Both the position numbers and the translations under genes were made by a program. This document shows, one piece after another, positions 1 to 7,184 of a stretch of DNA of 21,531 bases; positions within the stretch are counted from its first letter, which is position 1; each line of letters opens with the position of its first letter. The notes under the pieces are model-generated. The model made no database searches. It was not told where the DNA came from and saw only the letters and a list, made by a program, of their open reading frames with translations. Origin of the DNA: Opitutaceae bacterium (lineage in GTDB: Bacteria > Verrucomicrobiota > Verrucomicrobiia > Opitutales > Opitutaceae). The stretch is taken from NCBI GenBank assembly GCA_020847775.1, contig JADLBI010000145.1, positions 1 to 21,531 of the forward strand, written 5' to 3'.

Positions 1-589
1 CGTCCGCTGGCAGACTCGTGACATCCGCATACGGCAGCCGGTATTTCACCACCAGTTGCCCCGTCTGCTCGGCTTCGTCGTGGTCGAACCAAAAATGCGC
101 GGGATTCATGAACCCCGCCAGCAGGCGGCCGCCGGGTTTCAACACGCGGGCGCACTCGCGCCACACCGGATTCACGTCGGGCACAAAGACGTTCGAGACT
201 GGATGGAAGATCAGGTCGAAGCTCGCATCGACAAAAGCCGACAAGTCAGCCATGTCGCCTTGCACGATGCGCACCGCGAGTCCCTCGCGCTCCGCCACCA
301 TGCGGTCGAGCGCCAGTTGCGCGCCCGAGTTGTCGAAGCTCGTCACCGTCGCCCCGGCCGCCGCGAGAATTGGCACCTGTTGCCCGCCACCCGAGGCGAG
401 TCCCAGCACCGCCTTGCCCGCCAAATCGCCGAACCACTCGCGCGGCACCGTCTTGTTCGGCGTCAGGATCACGCGCCAGTCTCCGCTGCGCGCCCGCGCA
501 ATTTCCTCCGGCGCCACCGGAATCGACCAAGGGTTTCCCCGGCGCACCGCCTCATCCCACGACTCGCGATTGTGCTGGGTAATGTTCAT
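1..589 (-). CDS. Class I SAM-dependent methyltransferase, 3' end cut off by window
   Basis: Reading the minus strand from ATG at 589 gives 196 residues before the window ends, beginning MNITQHNRESWDEAVRRGNP. The SAM-binding motif I is visible as LGLASGGGQQ (about residues 62-71), followed by an acidic residue at the end of the next strand (SFDNS, about 84-88) and a GDMADL motif (about 112). A post-motif FDLIFHPVSNVFV and the RVLKPGGRLLAGFM segment are typical of the Methyltransf_11 type of small-molecule methyltransferase. The substrate cannot be told from these motifs. It lies 22 bases downstream of the antitoxin-like gene on the same strand and may be cotranscribed with it. No Shine-Dalgarno sequence is visible before the ATG. 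The C-terminal part is outside the window. Confidence 0.85.
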   Translation of the reverse strand, partial: MNITQHNRESWDEAVRRGNPWSIPVAPEEIARARSGDWRVILTPNKTVPREWFGDLAGKAVLGLASGGGQQVPILAAAGATVTSFDNSGAQLALDRMVAEREGLAVRIVQGDMADLSAFVDASFDLIFHPVSNVFVPDVNPVWRECARVLKPGGRLLAGFMNPAHFWFDHDEAEQTGQLVVKYRLPYADVTSLPAD

Positions 590-611
590 AATCGCGCGCC
601 AGTCAGCCGAT

Positions 612-836
612 TTACAGGCACTTGTCAGCCATCAACTCGGTGCGGGAAACCGTGGAATAGATGGACAGCGGCAAACGCTGGTCCCGCCAGTAGGCGCGCA
701 TGGCGGGAGGCGTCGCCTGGCGCTGCCGCTGCGCGGGGTACACCGGCATCAGCCGGGCGACCGGCACGTTGCGCCGGGTGATGGCGATCATCGCGGCCAA
801 CCGGTGCTGCATGGTGCGGATACTCACATTGTTCAT
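612..836 (-). CDS. Phd/YefM-like antitoxin, apparently orphan and shortened
   Basis: A 74-residue protein starting MNNVSIRTMQHRLAAMIAIT. The run ITRRNVPVARLMPV (about residues 19-32) is the signature of the Phd/YefM antitoxin fold, which normally reads like VSVRELxxxLAxxLxxVxxGExxxITRRGxPVARLVP. Compared with that pattern, the roughly ten residues that usually separate the first helix from the ITRR strand (including the conserved Gly-Glu) are missing, so the N-terminal DNA-binding fold may be damaged. No Doc, PIN or RelE-type toxin follows on the minus strand; the next gene is the methyltransferase. An in-frame ATG at 857 would add MPNIALD; 836 was preferred because family members begin just before the VSVR-like strand. 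The family assignment is by motif only. Confidence 0.55.
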   Translation of the reverse strand: MNNVSIRTMQHRLAAMIAITRRNVPVARLMPVYPAQRQRQATPPAMRAYWRDQRLPLSIYSTVSRTELMADKCL

Positions 837-900
837 ATCTAACGCGATGTTAGGCATGACGGCCGCGTCAAGTCTGCCCCCTGGCTTCGGCCGCACCAGA

Positions 901-1626
901 TCACAGTCCCAGCAGGCTGCCGTTGCGCTTGAGCCAGCGCTCGGCCTCGCGCCAGCCGGGGCACACTTCCTCGACCCGCGCCCAGAACCGCGTCGAGTGG
1001 TTCATCTCTCGCAGGTGCATCAGCTCGTGGTAAACGATGTAGTCGCGCACGAAATCAGGCGTCTGCACCAGCCGCCAGTTGAGCGAGATCGTGCCGTTCG
1101 CCGAACACGAGCCCCAGCGCGAACGTTGGTTGCGCACGCTCACCTGTTTCACCTCCACGCCGGTCACGGCCGCCAATTCCCACGCGCGCGCGGGCAACTC
1201 GATCTTGGCGCGCCGCGCGAAATGCGCCTCCAGCGTCGGCCGCAAATTGCCGTCGAAGCCCGACACGCGAAACACATCGGCATTGAGGCAGACCTGCGGC
1301 CGTTCGCCGGTTGAAGCCACCCGGATCTCGTGCATCTCGCCTCGCCACAGCACATGAGTGCCCGGCACCCACACCTCGGCCGCCCGCGGCTTGCGCGCTT
1401 GACGCGCGCGCGCCCGCTCCAGCCACTCCGCTTGCTGAGTCACAAACTCCTCCGCGCCGCGTTGCGACCCGCGCTGCGGGATTGTCGCCACCGCCGTGCC
1501 GTCGCGCCGCAGCGTCAGCCGGTAATTGCGCGCCTTCGCGCTGCGTTGAAACACGATCGACGGCGCGGTCGGTGCCGCGCCGCCGTCCATCAACTCCAAT
1601 AAGTCCTGCTGCCCATTCACGCTCAC
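901..1626 (-). CDS. YgjP/SprT-type zinc metallopeptidase (M48-like, DUF45)
   Basis: A 241-residue protein. The C-terminal domain carries the zinc-protease motif HELMH (residues 200-204) followed by a third histidine in MNHSTRFW (about 210), which is the YgjP-family arrangement. The conserved RSRWGSCS segment (about 168-175) and SLNWRLVQTP (about 181-190) also match this family. The N-terminal half holds the usual SIVFQRSAKARNYRLTLR beta-rich region. The family is widespread, predicted cytosolic and of poorly known substrate. The start is taken as GTG at 1626, whose GTGA overlaps the TGA stop of the upstream phosphatidyltransferase, indicating translational coupling; a second in-frame GTG at 1620 is possible. 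It is the last gene of a four-gene minus-strand cluster. Confidence 0.88.
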   Translation of the reverse strand: MSVNGQQDLLELMDGGAAPTAPSIVFQRSAKARNYRLTLRRDGTAVATIPQRGSQRGAEEFVTQQAEWLERARARQARKPRAAEVWVPGTHVLWRGEMHEIRVASTGERPQVCLNADVFRVSGFDGNLRPTLEAHFARRAKIELPARAWELAAVTGVEVKQVSVRNQRSRWGSCSANGTISLNWRLVQTPDFVRDYIVYHELMHLREMNHSTRFWARVEEVCPGWREAERWLKRNGSLLGL

Positions 1627-2210
1627 GCGGCCGCCTTTCGTTCGCGCCGCAACGACCGCGCATGCCAGAGCGAGCGCACCTGGCCCCGGTGCCACGGCAC
1701 AAGGTTGACGATGATGAGTTCCTCCACGCCGCTGAGAATCAAAAGCACAATGGCCAAATGAAACGGTCTCTCGGTCCACTCCGCCAGTAGCGGCACCAAC
1801 GTCACGGCGCACGTCACGGCTGATATCTTCGCCAACCACGTGTGATAGCACGGCACCCGCCCCAAGCGCAGAAATCCGTGGACGATGGCCGCGAAAAACA
1901 TGGCCAGCCCCGCCGCCACCCATGGCAATTCGCGGCGCATGATATCCGGCCAGAGCACCGCGATGCCCGCCACGCCGCAGAGCAACGTCACATAGTCGGC
2001 CATGCTGTCGAGCTTGCGGCCGAGCTCGCTCTCCGCCCGCAGCCAACGCGCGATCGGGCCGTCAAGCGCGTCGGTGAGCAACGCCACCGCCAGCAACCCC
2101 GCAAACCACGGTTTCGATTCGGCCAGCGCCGCCCATAGCACCCCGGGCATCAACAGCAGGCGCGACGCGCTGAGCAGGTTGGGCAGCGAGGATTTGCGCG
2201 ACACGGACAT
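1623..2210 (-). CDS. CDP-alcohol phosphatidyltransferase family membrane protein
   Basis: A 195-residue integral membrane protein. The CDP-alcohol phosphotransferase signature D-x2-D-G-x2-A-R-x8-G-x3-D-x3-D is complete: D47, D50, G51, A54, R55, G64, D68 and D72 in the stretch from TDALDG to DSMAD. Hydrophobic segments follow at about 75-90, 95-110 and 125-140, and a basic tail (RRERKAAA) ends the protein. Members make phospholipids such as phosphatidylglycerol phosphate or related headgroups in the inner membrane; the exact alcohol acceptor cannot be read from the motif, so no symbol is given. The ATG at 2210 follows the upstream stop by five bases (TGAGGGGGATG), where GAGGGGG sits too close to be a normal ribosome site. 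It overlaps the next gene by the GTGA junction. Confidence 0.85.
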   Translation of the reverse strand: MSVSRKSSLPNLLSASRLLLMPGVLWAALAESKPWFAGLLAVALLTDALDGPIARWLRAESELGRKLDSMADYVTLLCGVAGIAVLWPDIMRRELPWVAAGLAMFFAAIVHGFLRLGRVPCYHTWLAKISAVTCAVTLVPLLAEWTERPFHLAIVLLILSGVEELIIVNLVPWHRGQVRSLWHARSLRRERKAAA

Positions 2211-2215
2211 CCCCC

Positions 2216-2653
2216 TCAAATATGCGCGATCTCCCACCGCGTCAATTTTCCCGCGTTGACTTCCAGCCAAGCGAAGCTTGGCGGCAGACCACCGCGTGGC
2301 TGCGACGCGCTGCCGGGGTTGAGCCAGCGCGCTCCACGCCCCACCTCGTCGCGCGGCACATGCGTGTGCCCGTGCAGCACCACCTTGGCCCCATGCGGCG
2401 CGCGCGACGGCGGAATATGCGTCAGGTAAAACCGCAAGCCCTCGCGCTCCAGCTCCAAGTCGATCGGCCAGCCGAAAAACGTATCGCAGTTGCCCATTAC
2501 CACTTGGAGCGGTCGGCCTAACTGCTCGATCTCCACCAGCGTGGCCGGATCGCACACATCGCCCAAATGCCAGATTTCGTCCGCGCCCGCCAACCGCGCC
2601 GGCAGCCCGGCGGGCATAAGATCGTGAGTGTCGGAGATGACGGCGATGCGCAT
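2216..2653 (-). CDS. YfcE/MJ0936-type metallophosphoesterase
   Basis: A 145-residue calcineurin-like phosphoesterase. All metal-binding blocks are present in order: SDTHD (D8, H10), HLGDV (G31-D32), GNCD (54-57), a lone His in LTHIPPS (H79) and HGHTH (94-98). The length is close to the usual 150-185 residues of YfcE/MJ0936 proteins, which hydrolyse phosphodiesters with two divalent metals in the cytosol. GNCD in place of the more common GNHD occurs in this subgroup. The start at 2653 (MRIAVISDTH) is fixed by the beta strand that leads to the first metal motif; longer forms of the reading frame would read through the upstream propeller gene in another frame. It lies 17 bases after the propeller gene and 5 bases before the phosphatidyltransferase. 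Confidence 0.9.
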   Translation of the reverse strand: MRIAVISDTHDLMPAGLPARLAGADEIWHLGDVCDPATLVEIEQLGRPLQVVMGNCDTFFGWPIDLELEREGLRFYLTHIPPSRAPHGAKVVLHGHTHVPRDEVGRGARWLNPGSASQPRGGLPPSFAWLEVNAGKLTRWEIAHI

Positions 2654-2670
2654 GGTCCCAGCTGACCTTT

Positions 2671-3705
2671 TTATGCGCCGGGAATCCAGCTTAAGGAATA
2701 AACCGCCCCCCGCTCCTGCGTAATTTGCCGTGGCGGGGCCGACGCGTCGGCCGGCATCACCCACAATTGCGGCCACCGCCCCACGAACGACACAAAGGCT
2801 AGCCACCGGCCGTCCGGACTCCATGGCACGCGGCCACAGGTGCCGGGCAGGTCGGTCAGCACCCGCAGATCCGAGCCGTCGATGTTCACCACCGCGATTT
2901 GCGGCGGCCGGTTGTCTGCATGCCGGACAAAGGCGATCCGCGTGCCATCCGGCGAAATCGACGGCCCATCCGTCAATCCGTGTTTGTCCTCCGACGTGAG
3001 GAAAAATTCCACCTGCACGCCCTCGGCCAGTCGTTGCAGCCGCGTGCCGTCGGCTTCGATGCGATAGAGTCCGCCGTCCCGGCGAATGAAGACCACGGTG
3101 CGGCCGTCCGGCGTGAACTGCGGCACGTAGCTGTCGGGATGATCCGGCGTCAACAGGATCGGCTGCCAATCCGGTGCCCGGGCGAGGCCCAGCCGGTAAC
3201 CGCGCGCCGGACCGGAAAAGACGACCTGTTGCCCGGTCGGATCCGGTGCCGCCATATAAACATAGCCCCAGTCGGACGCAATCAGCCGCGACTCGGAACC
3301 GTCAGCGGCCGACAGCACCACCTCCCCCTCCCGTCCGGCCTTACGGGTCCAGGTCAGATGTCCGCCCGCCCGCGCCAACACCGCGCCATACGCGTGATGC
3401 GCGGGATCAGCCGGCGCCACCAAAACAGTCCCGGTACCATCGGTGCGCAGGCGGCGGATTTGCCAGCGGTTGCCCGGATTGGTCTGGTAGTAAATCCACC
3501 GCCCATCCGGCGAGACCAGCGGATGCTCGTCCCGCCCTGCGCCACCCGTCAACGGCATGCGGCCGCTGCCATCGGCTTGGATCCGCCACAGCCGGCTCTG
3601 CACCGGCACAGTTTCTACCTCGCCGCTCACGTCGCGCGTGTAATACTCTCCCTCCCACAGACGCACAACATAGACCAGCATCGCGATCATCGGGGTGAAT
3701 TGCAT
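2671..3705 (-). CDS. TolB/WD40-like beta-propeller protein
   Basis: A 344-residue protein made of repeated TolB-type propeller blades. Recognisable blade cores are PLVSPDGRWIYYQTN (about 63-77), VPQFTPDGRTVVFIRR, PSISPDGTRIAFVRH and VPWSPDGRWLAFVSF, with strand partners such as LWRIQADGSG, LYRIEADGTR and IAVVNIDGSD. Proteins like this are usually periplasmic or secreted, but no signal peptide is present: the N-terminus is MQFTPMIAMLVYVVRLWEG, a short hydrophobic stretch without a clear cleavage site, so the start or the 5' part may be altered. No catalytic residues can be assigned. It heads the minus-strand cluster with the phosphodiesterase. A related enzyme class with such blades is oligogalacturonate lyase, but nothing specific supports that here. 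Confidence 0.75.
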   Translation of the reverse strand: MQFTPMIAMLVYVVRLWEGEYYTRDVSGEVETVPVQSRLWRIQADGSGRMPLTGGAGRDEHPLVSPDGRWIYYQTNPGNRWQIRRLRTDGTGTVLVAPADPAHHAYGAVLARAGGHLTWTRKAGREGEVVLSAADGSESRLIASDWGYVYMAAPDPTGQQVVFSGPARGYRLGLARAPDWQPILLTPDHPDSYVPQFTPDGRTVVFIRRDGGLYRIEADGTRLQRLAEGVQVEFFLTSEDKHGLTDGPSISPDGTRIAFVRHADNRPPQIAVVNIDGSDLRVLTDLPGTCGRVPWSPDGRWLAFVSFVGRWPQLWVMPADASAPPRQITQERGAVYSLSWIPGA

Positions 3706-4030
3706 CGGCGGACGATGATCAAAACGCCCCTGGTTGGACAGCGCGATTTGAACACCGCGCCATCCCGGCCTTGATTTCGTGATGAAATCTCGGCCGATCC
3801 GGTCCGCCGCGGTCGCCCCGCCCGCTCAATGCAGGAAATACTGGTCGCGGTGAACCGGCTGGAGCCGCTTGTAGTGCGGTTGCAGGAACGTGACGAGGTC
3901 GAGCATCTGCCCCACGGACATGGTTTTCCACAACCTAACACTTCCCCGCAGACGCACCTCAAATCGACCCGGATTCCAGTCTCGGCCGCGGCCGTTTGAC
4001 AGCCGCGACGCAACGGGGAAAAATCGCCCT
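3706..4030. other. Intergenic region between propeller gene and Y-family polymerase
   Basis: These 325 bases separate two divergently transcribed genes. They hold the short cytochrome-like fragment on the minus strand (3826-3921) and presumably the promoters for both neighbours. No clear -35/-10 pair, no LexA-like palindrome and no hairpin with a T-run was seen. Confidence 0.5.
3826..3921 (-). pseudogene. Fragment resembling the C-terminus of a class I cytochrome c
   Basis: A 31-residue reading frame begins MSVGQMLDLVTFLQPHYKRL and ends DQYFLH. The pattern 'S-x2-x-L-x-DLVxFLQxHY' is what closes many class I cytochrome c domains (last helix, after the axial Met). Neither the CXXCH haem motif nor the axial Met segment is found upstream in any frame, so this would be a decayed remnant, not a functional gene. 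A 31-residue match is short and could be chance; an independent small protein is the alternative. Confidence 0.35.
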
Positions 4031-5353
4031 GTGCTCCGCGCCCTCGCCATCGATTTCAACTCCTACTTCGCCTCGGTCGAACAACAGGACCGGCCGGAGC
4101 TGCGCGGCAAGCCGCTCATTATCGTGGCCGTCCAGGCCGAGACCACCGGGGCCATCGCCGTCAGTCTCGAAGCCAAGGCGCTCGGCCTCGAGCGCAACGT
4201 CCGCGTGGCCGAGGCGCGGCGGCAAATCCCCGGCCTTCTCGTCGTCGAATCGCGGCCCGAGGTTTACATCCGCTACCACCGCCGCCTCCGCGAGATCGTC
4301 GAAACCTGCGTGCCGGTCGCCAAGATTCAATCCATCGACGAGCTGGAGTGCGAGCTCTCCGGCAGCCTGCGCGAGCGACCCAAGGCCGAGGCGCTGGCCC
4401 GCAAAATCAAGGCCGCCATCGCCCGAGAAATCGGCCCGCACCTGCGTAGCTCCATCGGCATAGGCCCCAACTGGCTCATCGCCAAACTCGCCTCCGACCT
4501 GCAAAAACCCGACGGGCTCGTGACCTTTGACGAGGACGAACTGCCCGCCGCCCTGATCGAGCGTGGCGTCGCGCTCGAAGACCTCACCGGCATCGGCGAA
4601 AACATGAAACAGCGCCTCCGCGCCGCGGGCATCACCGACGTCGCCCAACTTTACGCCTCGAGCAGCGCGCGGCTGCGCGCTATCTGGGGCGGCGTGGTGG
4701 GCGCGCGGTTTTACGAACTGCTGCGGGGCAAACAACTCGACCGCGAACCCGTGCAACCCCGTTCGATCGGCCACGGTCACGTGCTACCGCCCAAGTTGCG
4801 CACGCCCGCGGGCGCGCTCGGTGTGCTGCACCGCCTGCTGCAAAAAGCCGCGATGCGGCTGCGCGGCGACGGCTTTTACGCCGGTGCGCTCCACGTCAGC
4901 GTGCACTACGCCAACCACGACCCCTGGGCCGGGGATTGCCGCTTCAACGAAACGCAGGACACCATCCAGTTGACGCATGCGCTCAACCAAATCTGGGCGA
5001 GGCGCCCGCGCGAGCATCTCCAGCTGGCCCCGCTCCAAATCGGCGTCATGCTGTATCGCTTGCTACCGGCCGGAGACCACACGCCCGACCTGTTCTCCGC
5101 TCCAACGGAAGCCGCGCGTGCGAAGCTTTTCGCCGCCGTGGATCAGCTCAACAAGACCTTCGGCAAAAACTCCGTTTATCTCGGCGGCGCGCATGGCGCG
5201 ACGGACCACGCGCCGATGCGCATCGCCTTCACCCGCATCCCCCAACCCGAACTCGAGGAGATCGACCGCAGCCTCGGCCGCCGCCTAGCCAAGCGCAAAC
5301 CTGCGCCCTCAGGCGACCAAGCCGCTCCAGGTGATCCGTCGTGGGTTGAATGA
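4031..5353 (+). CDS. Y-family (DinB/UmuC-like) translesion DNA polymerase
   Basis: A 440-residue protein when started at GTG 4031. The palm-domain motifs are intact: LAIDFNSYFASVEQ (metal ligand D8) near the start and QSIDELECEL with S101-I-D103-E104, the SxDE catalytic pair. The fingers follow, then SIGIGPNWLIAKLASDLQKPDG (about 141-162) and the helix-hairpin-helix DLTGIGENMKQRL (about 185-197), then a little-finger domain up to about residue 330. TPDLF at about 345-349 could be a sliding-clamp binding peptide. The reading frame is open up to 3890 but the extra 47 residues look non-coding, and the family begins directly with the first metal strand. The long C-terminal tail is unusual for DinB. 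It probably copies past lesions. It converges on the SRAP gene, 32 bases away. Confidence 0.9.
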   Translation: MLRALAIDFNSYFASVEQQDRPELRGKPLIIVAVQAETTGAIAVSLEAKALGLERNVRVAEARRQIPGLLVVESRPEVYIRYHRRLREIVETCVPVAKIQSIDELECELSGSLRERPKAEALARKIKAAIAREIGPHLRSSIGIGPNWLIAKLASDLQKPDGLVTFDEDELPAALIERGVALEDLTGIGENMKQRLRAAGITDVAQLYASSSARLRAIWGGVVGARFYELLRGKQLDREPVQPRSIGHGHVLPPKLRTPAGALGVLHRLLQKAAMRLRGDGFYAGALHVSVHYANHDPWAGDCRFNETQDTIQLTHALNQIWARRPREHLQLAPLQIGVMLYRLLPAGDHTPDLFSAPTEAARAKLFAAVDQLNKTFGKNSVYLGGAHGATDHAPMRIAFTRIPQPELEEIDRSLGRRLAKRKPAPSGDQAAPGDPSWVE

Positions 5354-5385
5354 CCGCTGGCCACGCCACGCCCTTCGCGGGAAGA

Positions 5386-6099
5386 TTAGGCCAGGGGCAG
5401 CATGGCTTCGGTTGGGTTGATGTCGTCAGGTTGCGCGGGGGTGAGGCACTCCGGATCGTCGTGGGCAATGCTGTTGACGCGCGGAATGAGCGCCGTGGCG
5501 GTGAGCAGATGATCCGCGATGGGGTGGAACAGCGGCGCGAGCCCGGTGGGTTCCTCGCGGGCGGGATCGAGCCATAATTCGCTTTGCGCGGCGTCGAGCA
5601 TGACGGGCATGCGATCGTGGATGGGTCGCATCACGGCGTTGGGCGCGGTGGTCACAAGCGCGCAGGTTTCGAGTTCAAGACCGTTGGGCGCGCGCCAGTT
5701 TTCCCAGATGCCCGCGAGGCAGAAGGGTCGTCCGTCGCGCCGCGCAAACAGCCACGGCTCGCGGCGGCGGCCGTGGCGTTTCCATTCGTAATATCCGCTC
5801 GCGGGAATCACGCAGCGCCGTCGGCGAAACGCCTCGCGAAAGGAGGGCTTGGCGGCAAGGGTCTCGGCGCGGGCGTTGCATAGTCCGGTGGGCCGGTCGT
5901 CCTTGGTCCACGCGGGAATCAAACCCCATTGCAGAGCGGCAGCTTCACGCTCATCGCTTCCGACGCGGTTGCGCACGACTGGAATCGCGGTGCCGGGCGC
6001 GATGTTAAAACGGGAGAGAAAATCTGCCGGAGCCGCGATGCCGAGTCGCGCCAGGACCTCACGATGCGATTTTTGGAGCAGCAGGTAGCGGCAGCACAT
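5386..6099 (-). CDS. SRAP (YedK/HMCES-type) abasic-site shielding protein
   Basis: A 237-residue protein starting MCCRYLLLQK. SRAP proteins use Cys2, freed by Met removal, to crosslink covalently to abasic sites in single-stranded DNA; this requirement fixes the start at 6099 rather than the in-frame ATG nine bases upstream. Other active-site elements are FNIAPGT (N32), LCNARAET (N75, R77), SGYYEWK (E105) and the histidine in PIHDRMPVML (H161). The second residue pair reads CC instead of the usual CG, while the Arg-Tyr/Phe that follows is kept. Length matches the bacterial family (about 220-240). It lies tail-to-tail with the Y-family polymerase, so both local genes deal with damaged template DNA, though they are not cotranscribed. 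Confidence 0.93.
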   Translation of the reverse strand: MCCRYLLLQKSHREVLARLGIAAPADFLSRFNIAPGTAIPVVRNRVGSDEREAAALQWGLIPAWTKDDRPTGLCNARAETLAAKPSFREAFRRRRCVIPASGYYEWKRHGRRREPWLFARRDGRPFCLAGIWENWRAPNGLELETCALVTTAPNAVMRPIHDRMPVMLDAAQSELWLDPAREEPTGLAPLFHPIADHLLTATALIPRVNSIAHDDPECLTPAQPDDINPTEAMLPLA

Positions 6100-6221
6100 G
6101 GCGGTCACATTTCAAACCGACGACGTCATAACACCAAGCGCAGAGTGGGATATTAGATATTCGCAAGCGACGAAGGATTCTGCGCTTCGCTCGGCCGGGC
6201 ATATTTGTTTCAGTTACCGGC
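6100..6221. promoter_or_regulatory. Divergent intergenic region, SRAP gene and fdhD
   Basis: These 122 bases must contain the promoters of both divergent genes. An imperfect inverted repeat with 8-base arms AAGCGCAG (6135-6142) and CTGCGCTT (6180-6187) surrounds an AT-rich stretch (GATATTAGATATTC). The right part resembles the degenerate 'attctg..cttcgct' repeat seen again at 12661-12921. No consensus promoter is certain. Confidence 0.35.
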
Positions 6222-7049
6222 ATGCCACGCGCCCAAGGTAGCACCACCGTCACCATCCGCCGCTTATCTGGGGCCGGCGCGATGGAGGTTTGCGCGGATC
6301 TGGTGGCGACGGAGGAGCCGCTGGAAATACGCGTGGCCGGTCGCAGTGTGGCGGTCGTCATGCGCACGCCGGGGCATGATCGCGAACTCGCGGCGGGCTT
6401 TCTCGTGACCGAGGGCGTGCTGCGCCGCCCCGATCAGGTGCTCGATATGGTTTACTGCCGCGCGGGCGGCGAGCCGGAGGAGAATGTGCTTGATGTGCTG
6501 CTCGCCCCGGGCGCGGCGGTGGATTTCGACCGCCTCACGCGGCATGTGTTTACATCGTCAAGCTGCGGCATTTGCAGTAAGGCGAGCATTGCGGCGATCC
6601 GGGCGCAGTTTCCCGCCATTGCCAGCCATTCTGCGCCACGTCGGGCCGTGCTCGCGAGCCTGCCGGAGGCGTTGCGGGCGGCGCAGGCGGGTTTTGACCG
6701 GACCGGCGGCCTACATGCCAGCGCGTTGTTCACGGCGGAGGGTGTGTTGATCAACGCGCGTGAGGACGTGGGGCGTCACAACGCGCTGGACAAGGTCGTG
6801 GGCCGCGCGTTTCTCGACGGTGCGCTGCCGCTGGCGGAGCGCATTTTACTCGTGAGCGGCCGCGTGTCGTTTGAGCTCATGCAGAAGGCGCTGGGCGCGG
6901 GCATCCCGATCGTGGCGGCGATTTCCGCGCCGTCGAGCGCGGCGGTGGCGTTTGCGCAGGCGAGCGGGCAAACCCTCGTGGGGTTCCTGCGGCCGGATGG
7001 CACGGGCGGGATGCGCATGAATGTTTACGCGGGCACCGTGGCGGATTGA
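6222..7049 (+). CDS. fdhD: Formate dehydrogenase accessory sulfurtransferase FdhD
   Basis: A 275-residue protein of normal FdhD length. FdhD carries sulfur from a cysteine desulfurase to the molybdenum cofactor of formate dehydrogenase. The key CxxC loop is present as SSSCGICSK (C115, C118). Other family blocks are EEPLEIRV, RTPGHDRELAAGFLVTEGV (about 48-66), GGLHASALF (about 162-170) and NAREDVGRHNALDKVVG (about 177-193), plus the C-terminal GFLRPDGTGGMRMNVY. The ATG at 6222 is preceded by TTACCGGC with no Shine-Dalgarno sequence. No formate dehydrogenase or cofactor gene lies in the window, so the partner is elsewhere. A REP-type hairpin pair with a T-run follows the gene and probably ends its transcript. 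Confidence 0.95.
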   Translation: MPRAQGSTTVTIRRLSGAGAMEVCADLVATEEPLEIRVAGRSVAVVMRTPGHDRELAAGFLVTEGVLRRPDQVLDMVYCRAGGEPEENVLDVLLAPGAAVDFDRLTRHVFTSSSCGICSKASIAAIRAQFPAIASHSAPRRAVLASLPEALRAAQAGFDRTGGLHASALFTAEGVLINAREDVGRHNALDKVVGRAFLDGALPLAERILLVSGRVSFELMQKALGAGIPIVAAISAPSSAAVAFAQASGQTLVGFLRPDGTGGMRMNVYAGTVAD

Positions 7050-7099
7050 TGGTGTCGGACGCCATTCGCATGAAACACGGGCGCATAGCTTTGATTGGA

Positions 7100-7178
7100 T
7101 GTAGGGCGGGATCGCTGATCCCGCCGGGAATGACGCAAACGCAAAAGGCGGGGTCAGCGACCCCGCCCTGCAATTTTT
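7100..7178. repeat. REP-like pair of palindromes, possible terminator of fdhD
   Basis: Two GC-rich palindromes stand side by side: GGCGGGATCGCTGATCCCGCC (21 bases, 7105-7125, written here as arms GGCGGGATC/GATCCCGCC) and GGCGGGGTC/GACCCCGCC (7148-7167). They are also inverted copies of each other, so the outer arms 7100-7116 and 7156-7172 pair with only two mismatches. TTTTT at 7174-7178 follows directly, so the unit could act as an intrinsic terminator after fdhD. A third copy of the same palindrome, including the trailing CTGCA(A)TTT, lies inside prmB. Confidence 0.8.
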
Positions 7179-7184
7179 AATCCC

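Noticed and set aside
3890..4030. 47-residue N-terminal extension of the Y-family polymerase
   Set aside because: Composition is non-coding-like and the family begins with the first metal-binding strand at the GTG 4031.
3959..4780. 273-codon minus-strand open frame opposite the Y-family polymerase
   Set aside because: The plus strand holds the SxDE and metal motifs of the polymerase.
3706..6221. LexA box near polymerase or SRAP gene
   Set aside because: No palindrome of a known LexA type was seen upstream of either gene.
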